Source: an uncultured Eubacteriales bacterium
GTDB lineage: Bacteria > Bacillota > Clostridia > Oscillospirales > Acutalibacteraceae
Direction: 5' to 3'
NCBI GenBank assembly: GCA_934725425.1
Contig: CAKVAX010000001.1
Span: 248,001 to 312,000 of the forward strand
Length of the DNA stretch: 64,000 nucleotides
The position numbers were made by a program, and so were the translations under genes. Below the pieces are notes generated by a model, which saw nothing but the letters and a program-made list of their open reading frames with translations, did not search any database and was not told the DNA's origin. Below, in pieces: positions 17,093-24,836 of the stretch (position 1 is the first letter of the stretch; every line of letters begins with the position of its first letter).

Positions 17093-17122
17093 TATTATTG
17101 TCACTTAAAAATATTTATATTC
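17093..17122 (-). promoter_or_regulatory. Possible forespore sigma (F/G) promoter of spoIIQ
   Basis: On the minus strand, GAATA (complement of 17118-17122), 18 bp, then AATAATA (complement of 17093-17099). This resembles the sigma-G/F pattern GMATA-18-CATnHTA with one mismatch. The inferred start would fall almost on the SD, which is tight, so this is only suggestive. Confidence 0.3.
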
Positions 17123-17166
17123 AAAATATTTATATATTTTTGTAACATGTAAAAATTTAAATAAAA

Positions 17167-17196
17167 GTGACAAATTACATCAAAAAATGCTATAAT
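17167..17196 (+). promoter_or_regulatory. Vegetative-type promoter of the HD-domain gene
   Basis: GTGACA at 17167-17172, an 18-bp spacer and TATAAT at 17191-17196, 35 bp before the TTG start at 17232. It may also feed ackA and pfkA downstream. Confidence 0.6.
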
Positions 17197-17231
17197 ATCC
17201 CTATTAAAATAATGAAATGAGGTAGAATAAA

Positions 17232-17816
17232 TTGGATCTAAAGGAAGAATTCATTTCCATATATAATGAAAATATACAAAGAGAGGGAGCGCAAGAGCTT
17301 TTAAAATGGCTAGAAGGAACAGATTTTTTTACCGCTCCGGCCAGTACAAAGTTCCATTGCGCATGCAAGGAAGGCCTTTTGAAACATAGTATAAATGTGT
17401 ATAAGGTACTTATGGAGAAACATTTTGACTCCTCAACTGATAGTATAGAAAGTGCGACTATCTGTTCGCTTCTACATGATATTTGTAAATCTCATTTTTA
17501 TAAAATTTCTACCAGAAACGTAAAAAATGAAGTTACCGGTATCTGGGAACAAGTACCATTTTACACTGTAGAAGACGCTTTCCCATATGGTCACGGGGAA
17601 AAATCGGTTTTTTTGATAGAAAGATTCATGAGACTTAAAACCGGTGAAGCAATGGCAATTAGGTGGCACATGGGAGGGTTCGATGATTCTGCCAAATCTG
17701 GCGGATTCGCTATGAGTTTGGCGTTTGATAGGTTTCCTCTGGCGGTCAAGTTACATATGGCGGATTTAGAAGCAACTTATCTTCGAGAAAAAGGAACTTC
17801 CAGTGTAAAAAAGTAA
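17232..17816 (+). CDS. HD-domain phosphohydrolase family protein
   Basis: 194 aa beginning with TTG, preceded by TGAGGTAG. The metal-binding pattern of HD proteins is visible: H near 51 in GLLKHSINVY, HD in CSLLHDICKSHF (about 81-82), and later HMGGFDD. HD phosphohydrolases act on nucleotides or phosphorylated small molecules, and the substrate here is unknown. Similar short HD proteins are widespread in Clostridia. It precedes ackA by 45 bp on the same strand, but no functional link to acetate metabolism is evident from sequence. Confidence 0.8.
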   Translation: MDLKEEFISIYNENIQREGAQELLKWLEGTDFFTAPASTKFHCACKEGLLKHSINVYKVLMEKHFDSSTDSIESATICSLLHDICKSHFYKISTRNVKNEVTGIWEQVPFYTVEDAFPYGHGEKSVFLIERFMRLKTGEAMAIRWHMGGFDDSAKSGGFAMSLAFDRFPLAVKLHMADLEATYLREKGTSSVKK

Positions 17817-17861
17817 AATATTTATTCTATCCGTTTAATTGAATAGGAGAGTGATGATATT

Positions 17862-19076
17862 GTGAATATCTTAGTTTTAAATTCGGGCAGTTCGTCATTA
17901 AAGTACCAATTAATAGATATGACTACGGAAAATGTTTTGGCAAAAGGAATTTGTGAAAAAATAGGTTCAGATGAAAATATTGTAAAGCAAGTGAATTTTA
18001 ATGGCAAAAGATTGGAAAAGACAGTAACCGGCATAAACAATCATGTTAAAGCTTTTGAATGGATAGAAAAAATGCTCATGAGCGAAGAATACGGTCCTAT
18101 AGATGATATAGACGAAATCTCTGCCGTGGGGCACAGGGTTGTTCACGGAGGGGAGTATTTTAAAGAGCCTGCTTTTATAGATAATAATGTAATAGAAAAA
18201 ATAAGAGAGCTTATACCTCTGGCTCCGCTCCATAACGAGGCACATTTATCGGGAATATTAGCTTGCAGAGAAATGCTGGGTAATCATATCCCTCAAGTTG
18301 CGGTTTTTGATACATCTTTTTATTATTCTCTTCCCGAAAAAGCTTATATGTTTCCTATACCTTATGAGTATTACGAAAAATACCATCTCAGGAAGTATGG
18401 ATTTCATGGAACCTCGCATAAATACGTGAGTAATAAAATGTGCGACATGTTTAAAAAAGATATTAAAAATTTAAAAATAATAAGTTGCCATATGGGGAAT
18501 GGTTCGTCCATCACTGCAATAGACAAAGGAAAAGCAATAGAAACAAGTATGGGACTTACTCCTCTGGGAGGAATAATAATGGGCACTCGTTCGGGCTCAA
18601 TAGATCCATCTGTAATTTTGCATTTGTTTGATAGAGAATCGCTAACATCAAGTGAGTTAAACGAAATTTTAAATAAAAAATCAGGTATGCTTGGAATATC
18701 GGGAGTAAGCAGCGACGACAGGGAAATTTGCGAAGCAGAGAAAAAAGGCAACCACCGTGCGAAATTATCCCATGAAATGATGGTGTATCAGTTAGTTCAA
18801 TATATAGGGGCCTACAATGTTATTTTAAAAGGTTGCGATTGTATAATATTCACCGGCGGAATAGGAGAAAATCAATGGATGCACAGAGAAAAAATTTGTG
18901 AGGAACTCCGATTCATGGGAGTGGAAATAGACAAAGAACTGAACAGACAGACCATTGAGGGGAAATTTAATAAAATTTCTAAAAACAGTTCAAAAATTGA
19001 AATTTTTGTAATCCCGACCAACGAAGAATTGGCCATAGCAAGAGAAACTTTGTCATTAATAAATCATAGTATGTAA
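17862..19076 (+). CDS. ackA: Acetate kinase
   Basis: 404-aa ASKHA-fold kinase that converts acetyl phosphate and ADP to acetate and ATP, the energy-yielding last step of mixed-acid fermentation. Signatures: NSGSSSLKYQL at the N-terminus, VGHRVVHGGE, the AVFDTSFY strand, FHGTSHKYV, and the nucleotide loop CHMGNGSS with SMGLTPLGG. It starts with GTG 17862 behind AGGAG. No phosphotransacetylase gene lies beside it, so pta must be elsewhere. Followed after 40 bp by pfkA, so two ATP-forming or glycolytic enzymes may share a transcript. Confidence 0.97.
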   Translation: MNILVLNSGSSSLKYQLIDMTTENVLAKGICEKIGSDENIVKQVNFNGKRLEKTVTGINNHVKAFEWIEKMLMSEEYGPIDDIDEISAVGHRVVHGGEYFKEPAFIDNNVIEKIRELIPLAPLHNEAHLSGILACREMLGNHIPQVAVFDTSFYYSLPEKAYMFPIPYEYYEKYHLRKYGFHGTSHKYVSNKMCDMFKKDIKNLKIISCHMGNGSSITAIDKGKAIETSMGLTPLGGIIMGTRSGSIDPSVILHLFDRESLTSSELNEILNKKSGMLGISGVSSDDREICEAEKKGNHRAKLSHEMMVYQLVQYIGAYNVILKGCDCIIFTGGIGENQWMHREKICEELRFMGVEIDKELNRQTIEGKFNKISKNSSKIEIFVIPTNEELAIARETLSLINHSM

Positions 19077-19116
19077 GATAATAATGATAAGAAAATAAAA
19101 TGAAAGGCTGATTTTA

Positions 19117-20085
19117 ATGAATATAAAAAAAATAGGTATTTTCACAAGCGGAGGCGATGCTCCGGGAATGAATGCTGTTACCAGATCAGTTACAAGATAT
19201 GCTATAAGTAAGGGTATTAATGTGGTAGGAATACGTCGTGGATACATGGGGCTTAGAACCGGTGACGCTTTTGATATGAATTTAAGAACTGTTTCGGATA
19301 TTATTCACAGAGGCGGAACGATTCTTTATAGTTCACGTGACCCTCAATTTCAAACTCCGGAAGGTTTGGAAAGCGCTGTAGAATTTTGCAAGGAATCTTC
19401 ACTGGATGCGCTTGTGGTTATAGGAGGAAATGGAACTCTGGCCGGAGCAAAAACTTTGGCAGATAAGGATATAAATTGCATTTTTATTCCTGCTACCATA
19501 GATAATGATGTTGCGTGTAGTGATTATTCTATTGGATATGATACTGCTATGAATACCGCTATGGAAATGGTCGATAAAATAAGAGATACTGCTCAGTCCC
19601 ATGAAAAATGCAGCGTTGTAGAAGTTATGGGAAGGCATTGCGGTGACATAGCTCTAAGAACCGGCATAGCCGTGGGCGCTACAGCTATACTCATTCCTGA
19701 AAAGCCATGGGATTTAGAGGATGATATTATAAATAGAATAGAATATACTCAAAAAATAGGAAAAAGACATTTTATAGTAATCGTGGCTGAAGGAACAGGA
19801 AAAGCTCATGAAATAGCCGAACAAATAAAAGAAAAAACCAAAATAGATGCCAGATGGACAGTTCTCGGACACGTTCAAAGGGGCGGTTCGCCGACGCTTA
19901 GAGACCGAGTCATTGCAAGTAACATGGGTTGTCACGCTGTGGATTTAATTTTAAGAAACCAAAAAAACAGAACCGTTGCGCTTGCGTGTAATAAAATCGT
20001 AGATTATAGTATTGATGACTCACTAAAATTTAAAAAATTTTTTGACGAAGATTTATACGAAAACGCATTAAAAATTTCTATATAA
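19117..20085 (+). CDS. pfkA: 6-phosphofructokinase
   Basis: 322 aa, the usual length of the bacterial ATP-type enzyme. GGDAPGMNAVTR binds nucleotide at the N-terminus. TIDND with the catalytic Asp (here PATIDNDV, Ala replacing the common Gly), MGRHCGDIA and GHVQRGGSP (sugar-phosphate site) are all present. The motif usually written GGDGS reads GGNGT, so the Asp that helps hold Mg2+ is Asn105. This may be lineage variation or may affect the phosphoryl donor. AAAGG precedes ATG 19117. It commits fructose-6-phosphate to glycolysis. Confidence 0.94.
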   Translation: MNIKKIGIFTSGGDAPGMNAVTRSVTRYAISKGINVVGIRRGYMGLRTGDAFDMNLRTVSDIIHRGGTILYSSRDPQFQTPEGLESAVEFCKESSLDALVVIGGNGTLAGAKTLADKDINCIFIPATIDNDVACSDYSIGYDTAMNTAMEMVDKIRDTAQSHEKCSVVEVMGRHCGDIALRTGIAVGATAILIPEKPWDLEDDIINRIEYTQKIGKRHFIVIVAEGTGKAHEIAEQIKEKTKIDARWTVLGHVQRGGSPTLRDRVIASNMGCHAVDLILRNQKNRTVALACNKIVDYSIDDSLKFKKFFDEDLYENALKISI

Positions 20086-20118
20086 CAAATAAATAGAAGT
20101 GTAAAAATCAAAAATATC

Positions 20119-20148
20119 AACTATACAAAATTAATATTTTGTATAGTT
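20119..20148 (+). repeat. Perfect 13-bp inverted repeat in the ribU-like leader
   Basis: AACTATACAAAAT at 20119-20131 and its exact complement at 20136-20148, with TAAT between. It is not followed by a T-run, so it does not look like a terminator. It sits directly before the SD GGGAAGG of the transporter gene, where an operator or a leader hairpin could control translation. Confidence 0.7.
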
Positions 20149-20164
20149 CAGGGAAGGATTTTAA

Positions 20165-20710
20165 ATGAATAACCGAAAAGCTCTTAATATTACATACAAT
20201 TCAGTTTTTATAGTACTTTCAATAGTACTTGGATTTATAGGAAGAATTTCTATTTTTCCGGTTTTTCCTTTCCTTCAATTAGATTTTTCTGACATACCTA
20301 TTTTTCTGTCAGCTGCCGTTTCAGGAATTTCTTCCGGCGTTACGGTTTGGTTTGTAACTTCGCTACTCAGAGCTGTTATGTTCAGTTCTTCCGGATGGAT
20401 TGGATTTGTTATAAGAGCTACTTCTTTAATAATCGTTATAGGATTTGGAATATGTAATAAATATAAATTTAAGTTACGTTACAAGATTCTGTTTATTTCG
20501 ATTTTAGGATTTGTTTGTTTAGTAACCAAGCTCCTTGCTAATTGGTATTTATGGATTGAGTTTTTTAATTTGTCTCCAGAATTTTTAAACAGCTTGATGT
20601 TTACGATAATAATCCCATACAATTTTTTAAAGATTTTTTTAACTTCTTCAATTTCCATTTTATTGGAAAAACCTACAAATAAACTAATAAATACCGTTGC
20701 TAATTATTAA
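20165..20710 (+). CDS. ECF transporter S component, RibU-like (riboflavin)
   Basis: 181-aa integral membrane protein with about six hydrophobic segments. FPFLQLDFSDIPIFL near residues 37-51 matches the RibU motif (FPFLKLDFSDIP), which suggests riboflavin as substrate. ECF S components bind the vitamin and work with a shared EcfA/A'/T energising module, which is not in the window. No FMN riboswitch fits in the 79-bp upstream gap; instead there is a perfect inverted repeat just before the SD. The length is typical of S components. Substrate assignment is by motif only. Confidence 0.8.
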   Translation: MNNRKALNITYNSVFIVLSIVLGFIGRISIFPVFPFLQLDFSDIPIFLSAAVSGISSGVTVWFVTSLLRAVMFSSSGWIGFVIRATSLIIVIGFGICNKYKFKLRYKILFISILGFVCLVTKLLANWYLWIEFFNLSPEFLNSLMFTIIIPYNFLKIFLTSSISILLEKPTNKLINTVANY

Positions 20711-20721
20711 ATAAAATTTTT

Positions 20722-20750
20722 TTGACAATCAATTTATTATTTAGTATAAT
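20722..20750 (+). promoter_or_regulatory. Consensus promoter of tRNA-Arg(CCU)
   Basis: TTGACA at 20722-20727, a 17-bp spacer, TATAAT at 20745-20750. This is a perfect consensus promoter, and the tRNA begins 10 bp further on. Confidence 0.9.
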
Positions 20751-20759
20751 GATGTGGAT

Positions 20760-20836
20760 GTCTACGTAGCTCAGCTGGATAGAGCACACGCCTCCTAAGC
20801 GTGGGGTCGGAGGTTCGAATCCTCTCGTGGACGCCA
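20760..20836 (+). tRNA. tRNA-Arg (anticodon CCU)
   Basis: 77 nt including an encoded CCA. Acceptor GTCTACG pairs with CGTGGAC (one G-T), the T-loop is TTCGAAT, and the anticodon loop CTCCTAA carries CCT, reading AGG codons. It has its own consensus promoter and a hairpin terminator. Confidence 0.97.
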
Positions 20837-20845
20837 AATCATTTT

Positions 20846-20877
20846 TTATCCTGTTATTCTTGACAGGATAATTTTTA
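20846..20877 (+). terminator. Terminator after tRNA-Arg(CCU)
   Basis: Stem TTATCCTGT (20846-20854) with ACAGGATAA (20863-20871), an 8-nt loop and a following T-run. Confidence 0.9.
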
Positions 20878-20885
20878 TTTATTAT

Positions 20886-20919
20886 AATTGATATAAATTG
20901 ATATCAATTAGTATCAATT
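20886..20919. promoter_or_regulatory. 34-bp palindromic operator-like element upstream of fic
   Basis: Four copies of AATTGATA arranged symmetrically: an inner perfect palindrome AATTGATATCAATT at 20896-20909, flanked by AATTGATA at 20886-20893 and TATCAATT at 20912-20919. Inner and outer pairs share exactly the same centre. Only the two-base linkers break the symmetry. It lies just before the fic SD (AAAGGAGG), where a dimeric or tetrameric repressor would be expected to bind. Confidence 0.75.
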
Positions 20920-20937
20920 ACAAAGGAGGCGTAAAAT

Positions 20938-22113
20938 ATGATTACCGCAAATGATTTTATGAATATTATCAACGACCCTAATTTTTATAATTTAAAAAAG
21001 ATGAAAAATAAATATGGCGATATAAATATTGAAGAAGTGATAAATATTTTAAAATCCACTTTTTATAAATATATTCCTATTTGCGATTTTAAAAATAACG
21101 ATATTGCCTATGCCCCGTCGCTAATTAATATTAATGATAATGTGTACAAGATTCTAATTTCCGGAAACGATAGCAAAAACTACAGTATTGAAAAAATGGA
21201 AAATGAAATTCACAGTACTTTGAAAATCGAAAATATAAATTCGGACAGAAACAGCATTCGGAACATACTTAAAGGAGCCACTCCAAAGAATAATGACGAA
21301 AATAAAATTTATGGTATAAAAAAAGGCTTGGATTTTATTTCAGCAAAAAGTAATATTATATCTGAAGAAAATCTCTATAAGTTGTATATGGAATCTATAG
21401 GATTTTATTTAGAAGAAGAAAACAAACTACTTGAAGGAAATTATTATCGTCACGACAGCGTCTATGTCGTAGGAAACAAAGTTTCCCATTGTGGACTCCC
21501 CCACCATCTTCTTAAAAATTACATGAGCAAATTCATTGACTTTATTAATACAAAAGACGAAATAAACACTCTGAAAAAATCAGCGATAATTCACTTTTAT
21601 TTTGCTTATATACATCCTTATTTTGATGGAAATGGCAGAATGGCAAGGCTTGTGCAATTATGGTATCTTATTCAAAACGGATTTAATGCCGCGTTGTTGG
21701 TTTCATTCTCCAATCTTATTTCTGATACCAAAAATGAATATTATAAATCATTTGAAATAATAGAAGAAAATATTCAAACTTTAGGCCTTGTGGACGTCAC
21801 CCCATTTGTGCGTTACTTTAACAAAAATATTTTCAGCAAGCTCAGCATTCCTCATTCTGAAAAAAGCACAAGTTTACCCGATAAAATCAATTCATTGATT
21901 AACACTGAACAAATAACTTTTAAAGAAAAAGAATTATTTGCATATGTTATATCTCACTACGGAAACCAAGAATTTTCTACTAAAAAACTAGAAAAAGATT
22001 TTGGCAACGCAGCTTACGCCACTATTAGAAGTTTTGTTATAAAATTTACAAAATTAGGAATTTTTTCGTGTATCAAATACTCCGGTAACAGAAATAAATA
22101 TAAATTGATATAA
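20938..22113 (+). CDS. Fic-domain protein (AMP-transferase family)
   Basis: 391 aa. The active-site motif HPYFDGNGRMAR at 226-237 has the catalytic His and nucleotide-phosphate-binding residues complete, so it is probably an active NMP (usually AMP) transferase modifying a target hydroxyl. An N-terminal TLKIEN at 94-99 fits the [S/T]xxxE[G/N] autoinhibitory motif, so the enzyme would be self-inhibited (class II). The C-terminal segment (about 325-391) looks like a winged helix, suggesting DNA binding. It is flanked by two tRNA-Arg genes and preceded by a 34-bp palindrome, consistent with autoregulation. The target is unknown. Confidence 0.88.
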   Translation: MITANDFMNIINDPNFYNLKKMKNKYGDINIEEVINILKSTFYKYIPICDFKNNDIAYAPSLININDNVYKILISGNDSKNYSIEKMENEIHSTLKIENINSDRNSIRNILKGATPKNNDENKIYGIKKGLDFISAKSNIISEENLYKLYMESIGFYLEEENKLLEGNYYRHDSVYVVGNKVSHCGLPHHLLKNYMSKFIDFINTKDEINTLKKSAIIHFYFAYIHPYFDGNGRMARLVQLWYLIQNGFNAALLVSFSNLISDTKNEYYKSFEIIEENIQTLGLVDVTPFVRYFNKNIFSKLSIPHSEKSTSLPDKINSLINTEQITFKEKELFAYVISHYGNQEFSTKKLEKDFGNAAYATIRSFVIKFTKLGIFSCIKYSGNRNKYKLI

Positions 22114-22116
22114 ATT
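22103..22116. repeat. Third copy of the fic operator half-sequence
   Basis: AATTGATATAAATT, an exact 14-base match to the left half of the element at 20886-20899. It spans the fic stop codon and ends 2 bp before the -35 of the downstream tRNA-Arg promoter. Part of the match is constrained by coding for the last residues. Confidence 0.6.
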
Positions 22117-22118
22117 TA

Positions 22119-22147
22119 TTGACAAACTATTTCCAGTATGATAACAT
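22119..22147 (+). promoter_or_regulatory. Promoter of tRNA-Arg(CCG)
   Basis: TTGACA at 22119-22124, a 17-bp spacer and TAACAT at 22142-22147, ending 21 bp before the tRNA. The -35 is perfect; the -10 is imperfect. Confidence 0.55.
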
Positions 22148-22168
22148 AATTAGCGTTAACGATGGCGA

Positions 22169-22245
22169 CCGCTCGTGGCGAAGCTGGATATCGCAGCAGA
22201 TTCCGGTTCTGAAGATCGGGGGTTCGAATCCCTCCGAGCGGACCA
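22169..22245 (+). tRNA. tRNA-Arg (anticodon CCG)
   Basis: 77 nt with encoded CCA. Acceptor CCGCTCG pairs perfectly with CGAGCGG; the D-stem is GCGA/TCGC; the T-arm GGGGG-TTCGAAT-CCCTC is intact; anticodon loop TTCCGGT gives CCG, reading CGG codons. The top anticodon-stem pair (27-43) is a G-A mismatch. Confidence 0.92.
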
Positions 22246-22282
22246 TTTTTACTGGTTCTCAAATCATTATATTACATTTTAT

Positions 22283-22316
22283 GACCCGGTTTACCAATTT
22301 CCGGGTCTTATTTTTT
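22283..22316 (+). terminator. Terminator after tRNA-Arg(CCG)
   Basis: Stem GACCCGG (22283-22289) with CCGGGTC (22301-22307) and a T-rich tail. Confidence 0.9.
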
Positions 22317-22333
22317 GCTTAAGAGTGCTTGTG

Positions 22334-22363
22334 TTGACTGGAAACCTCATTTTGTGGTATCAT
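22334..22363 (+). promoter_or_regulatory. Promoter of the class A PBP gene
   Basis: TTGACT at 22334-22339, an 18-bp spacer, TATCAT at 22358-22363, about 48 bp before the ATG. Confidence 0.6.
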
Positions 22364-22410
22364 TTCTTGTGTAAATGTTATAAACATTGTTTTTAGAAAA
22401 GAGGCATATA

Positions 22411-24750
22411 ATGCGAAAAACAGATATAAGTAAATACGGAAAATCCAGAAGTGAATTCAAAGGCAGTGCATCCCGAAAAGGCCGATGCAATAATAAAGGC
22501 GCAAGAATTTTAAGTGTAGTACTTAAATTTTTTTGGCGTGGCATGCTTAGTTTGATTACAGTAGGAATTTTGACAGGAATTTTAGTTGCGCTATCTTTGA
22601 ACACCTACAAATCTACTATTTTGGAAAACGACATAGCTTTAAATATAACAGCATCAAAAATGGCTTTAACAAGTTTTGTGTATGTTACTAATGATAATGG
22701 CGAAGCTGAAGAATATGACAAAGTATATAATTTGGAAAATAGAGTATGGGTGGATTTTAAGGACATACCAAAAAATATGAAAAATGCCATAATAGCGATA
22801 GAAGATAAACGATTCTACGAGCACAGGGGTGTCGATTGGTTCAGAACAGTAGGAGCGTTCTTTAATCTTCTTAAAGGAAGTGCCAGCTATGGTGGGTCTA
22901 CCCTTACTCAGCAGCTTATAAAAAATATCACAGAGGACAACCAAGCAAGTCTCACAAGAAAATTAAGAGAAATTTTTAGAGCTAGTGAGCTTGAAAAAAG
23001 ATATTCAAAAGATGAAATCTTGGAATCTTATCTGAATGTGGTGAATTTCGGAAACGGAAGCCGAGGAGTACAAGCAGCAGCGAACGTTTATTTTAACAAA
23101 AATATTCAGGAATGCTCATTGGCTCAATGTGCCGCGATAGCAGCAATTACCCAAAATCCTACTGCAAATAACCCTATTTATCATCCTCAAAATAATAAAT
23201 TAAGACGAGATGTTGTTTTGTCAGAGATGCTTTCTCAAAATATGATTAGTAACCAAGAATATAACGAAGCAGTTGAAGAATCAAACAACATGGAATTTGT
23301 TTCAGAAATGAATAATAAAGCTGAAACTTCTGCAAATAAAAATATTAGAAGTTGGTATATGGAAACTCTTTTAAGAGATGTTATCAATGATTTATGCGAG
23401 AAATATAACATAGGTAAATCCACTGCTGAAGATATGGTTTATACCCAAGGATTGAAAATTTACTCAGCTATGGACATAAAAGCTCAAAAAATAGCAGAAG
23501 AAACTTTGAAAAATTCCAAAGTTATGCCTTCGGATTCTAACTTAGAACTAGGATATATGATGATGGGCCTTGACGGGAGAATTTTAGCGGTTTTAGGTTC
23601 AAGAAAAGAAAAAACAGGAAATTTACTTTATGACAGAGCAAGTGTTGCCAGAAGGCAACCCGGTTCTACAATTAAGCCGCTTGCTGCATACACTCCTGCG
23701 ATTGAATGGGGATTTTTAAATTATTCTTCTTTGATTCCTGATGAACCGCTCCAAATCGATAGCCAAGGAAATAATGTTATAAGAAACTGGCCGGAAAACT
23801 GGTATAAGAGTTACAAAGGAAATGTCACGGTTCAATGGGCATTGGAAAAATCCGCAAACGCTCCCCCGGCTCAGGTTGTAAAAATGCTTACTCCTGCAAA
23901 AAGCTACAGCTTTTTAACTCAAAAATTACATCTTACAAGTCTGGATAGCCACGACGCCACATCTTTGGCAGCATTGGCTACAGGAGGAACACACTACGGA
24001 GTAACTCCGAGAGAAATGACGGCAGCATTTCAAATTTTCGGTAATGGAGGAAAATACACTAAACCTTTTAGCTATTTTTATGTGACCGACAGAAATGATA
24101 AAATCATACTCGACAACCGCGGAAAGAATACTCAACAAGCAATATCTTCTTCTACTGCAACTATAATGAACAGACTTTTGAGAAATGTAATCGTAGGACC
24201 TGAAGGAACAGGTAAAGCAGCAAATATCGCAGGCTGGAATGTTGTAGGCAAAACAGGAACCACAACAGATGATTACGATAGCTGGTTCATAGGTGTTACT
24301 CCATATGCTGTCGCAGGAATTTGGACAGGCTATGATAATCCAAGAAGAATAAAAGAAACAGCCGCAGCAATTAGAATATGGAAACACATAATGACAAGTT
24401 ACCTGGACGGAAAACCCAGCATAGATTTTGAATATGACCCTTCGGTAACTTCGGCTACTTATTGCAAACGGAGCGGAAATTTAGCCACTACTTCTTGCGG
24501 TGAAATTGCTACCGGATATTATTCCGAAAGTAACATGCCCGGAGCATGTACGTCTCATGGCGGAGCGAGTATTCCGGTTACTCAAAACGATAATACCTCT
24601 GAAAACAATAACGTAACTGATGAAAATAATAATGTTACTGAGTCAAATCCAGAGCCAGAAAGTACTGATGAAATCACATCTCCCACTTCTTCGTCTAATG
24701 CAAATTACGGAGCAAGAAGTACATCTGCTAAAATTAAAATATTCAGATAA
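22411..24750 (+). CDS. Class A penicillin-binding protein (PBP1A type)
   Basis: Bifunctional peptidoglycan synthase, 779 aa from ATG 22411 (AGAGG lies 7 nt upstream; the longer TTG frame at 22387 has no SD). A basic cytoplasmic N-terminus and one membrane segment precede the glycosyltransferase 51 domain (EDKRFYEHRGVDW; GGSTLTQQLIKN). The transpeptidase domain has the catalytic Ser in PGSTIKPLA, SxN as SAN, and KTG as GKTGTT. The tail is rich in Asn, Ser and Thr with repeated NNNVT units. It is membrane-anchored with its catalytic domains outside. Confidence 0.94.
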   Translation: MRKTDISKYGKSRSEFKGSASRKGRCNNKGARILSVVLKFFWRGMLSLITVGILTGILVALSLNTYKSTILENDIALNITASKMALTSFVYVTNDNGEAEEYDKVYNLENRVWVDFKDIPKNMKNAIIAIEDKRFYEHRGVDWFRTVGAFFNLLKGSASYGGSTLTQQLIKNITEDNQASLTRKLREIFRASELEKRYSKDEILESYLNVVNFGNGSRGVQAAANVYFNKNIQECSLAQCAAIAAITQNPTANNPIYHPQNNKLRRDVVLSEMLSQNMISNQEYNEAVEESNNMEFVSEMNNKAETSANKNIRSWYMETLLRDVINDLCEKYNIGKSTAEDMVYTQGLKIYSAMDIKAQKIAEETLKNSKVMPSDSNLELGYMMMGLDGRILAVLGSRKEKTGNLLYDRASVARRQPGSTIKPLAAYTPAIEWGFLNYSSLIPDEPLQIDSQGNNVIRNWPENWYKSYKGNVTVQWALEKSANAPPAQVVKMLTPAKSYSFLTQKLHLTSLDSHDATSLAALATGGTHYGVTPREMTAAFQIFGNGGKYTKPFSYFYVTDRNDKIILDNRGKNTQQAISSSTATIMNRLLRNVIVGPEGTGKAANIAGWNVVGKTGTTTDDYDSWFIGVTPYAVAGIWTGYDNPRRIKETAAAIRIWKHIMTSYLDGKPSIDFEYDPSVTSATYCKRSGNLATTSCGEIATGYYSESNMPGACTSHGGASIPVTQNDNTSENNNVTDENNNVTESNPEPESTDEITSPTSSSNANYGARSTSAKIKIFR

Positions 24751-24836
24751 TTAATATCAATATTTTCATTGACAGCATAAAATGTAATTGTAAAAATACT
24801 ATTGATTTTTTCTTTTAATTAGAGGAGCTGAAGACG

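Noticed and set aside
20086..20164. FMN riboswitch before the RibU-like gene
   Set aside because: The gap is only 79 bp and holds a simple hairpin, not the conserved aptamer.
22119..22322. Open frame through the tRNA-Arg(CCG) gene
   Set aside because: The region folds as a complete tRNA; the peptide is meaningless.
23926..24387. 153-codon cysteine-rich frame antisense to the PBP gene
   Set aside because: It is a shadow of the transpeptidase coding sequence; no SD and no plausible domain.
24589..24660. Repeat array in the PBP tail (NNNVT units)
   Set aside because: Short low-complexity coding repeat, common in extracellular tails; not a CRISPR or mobile element.
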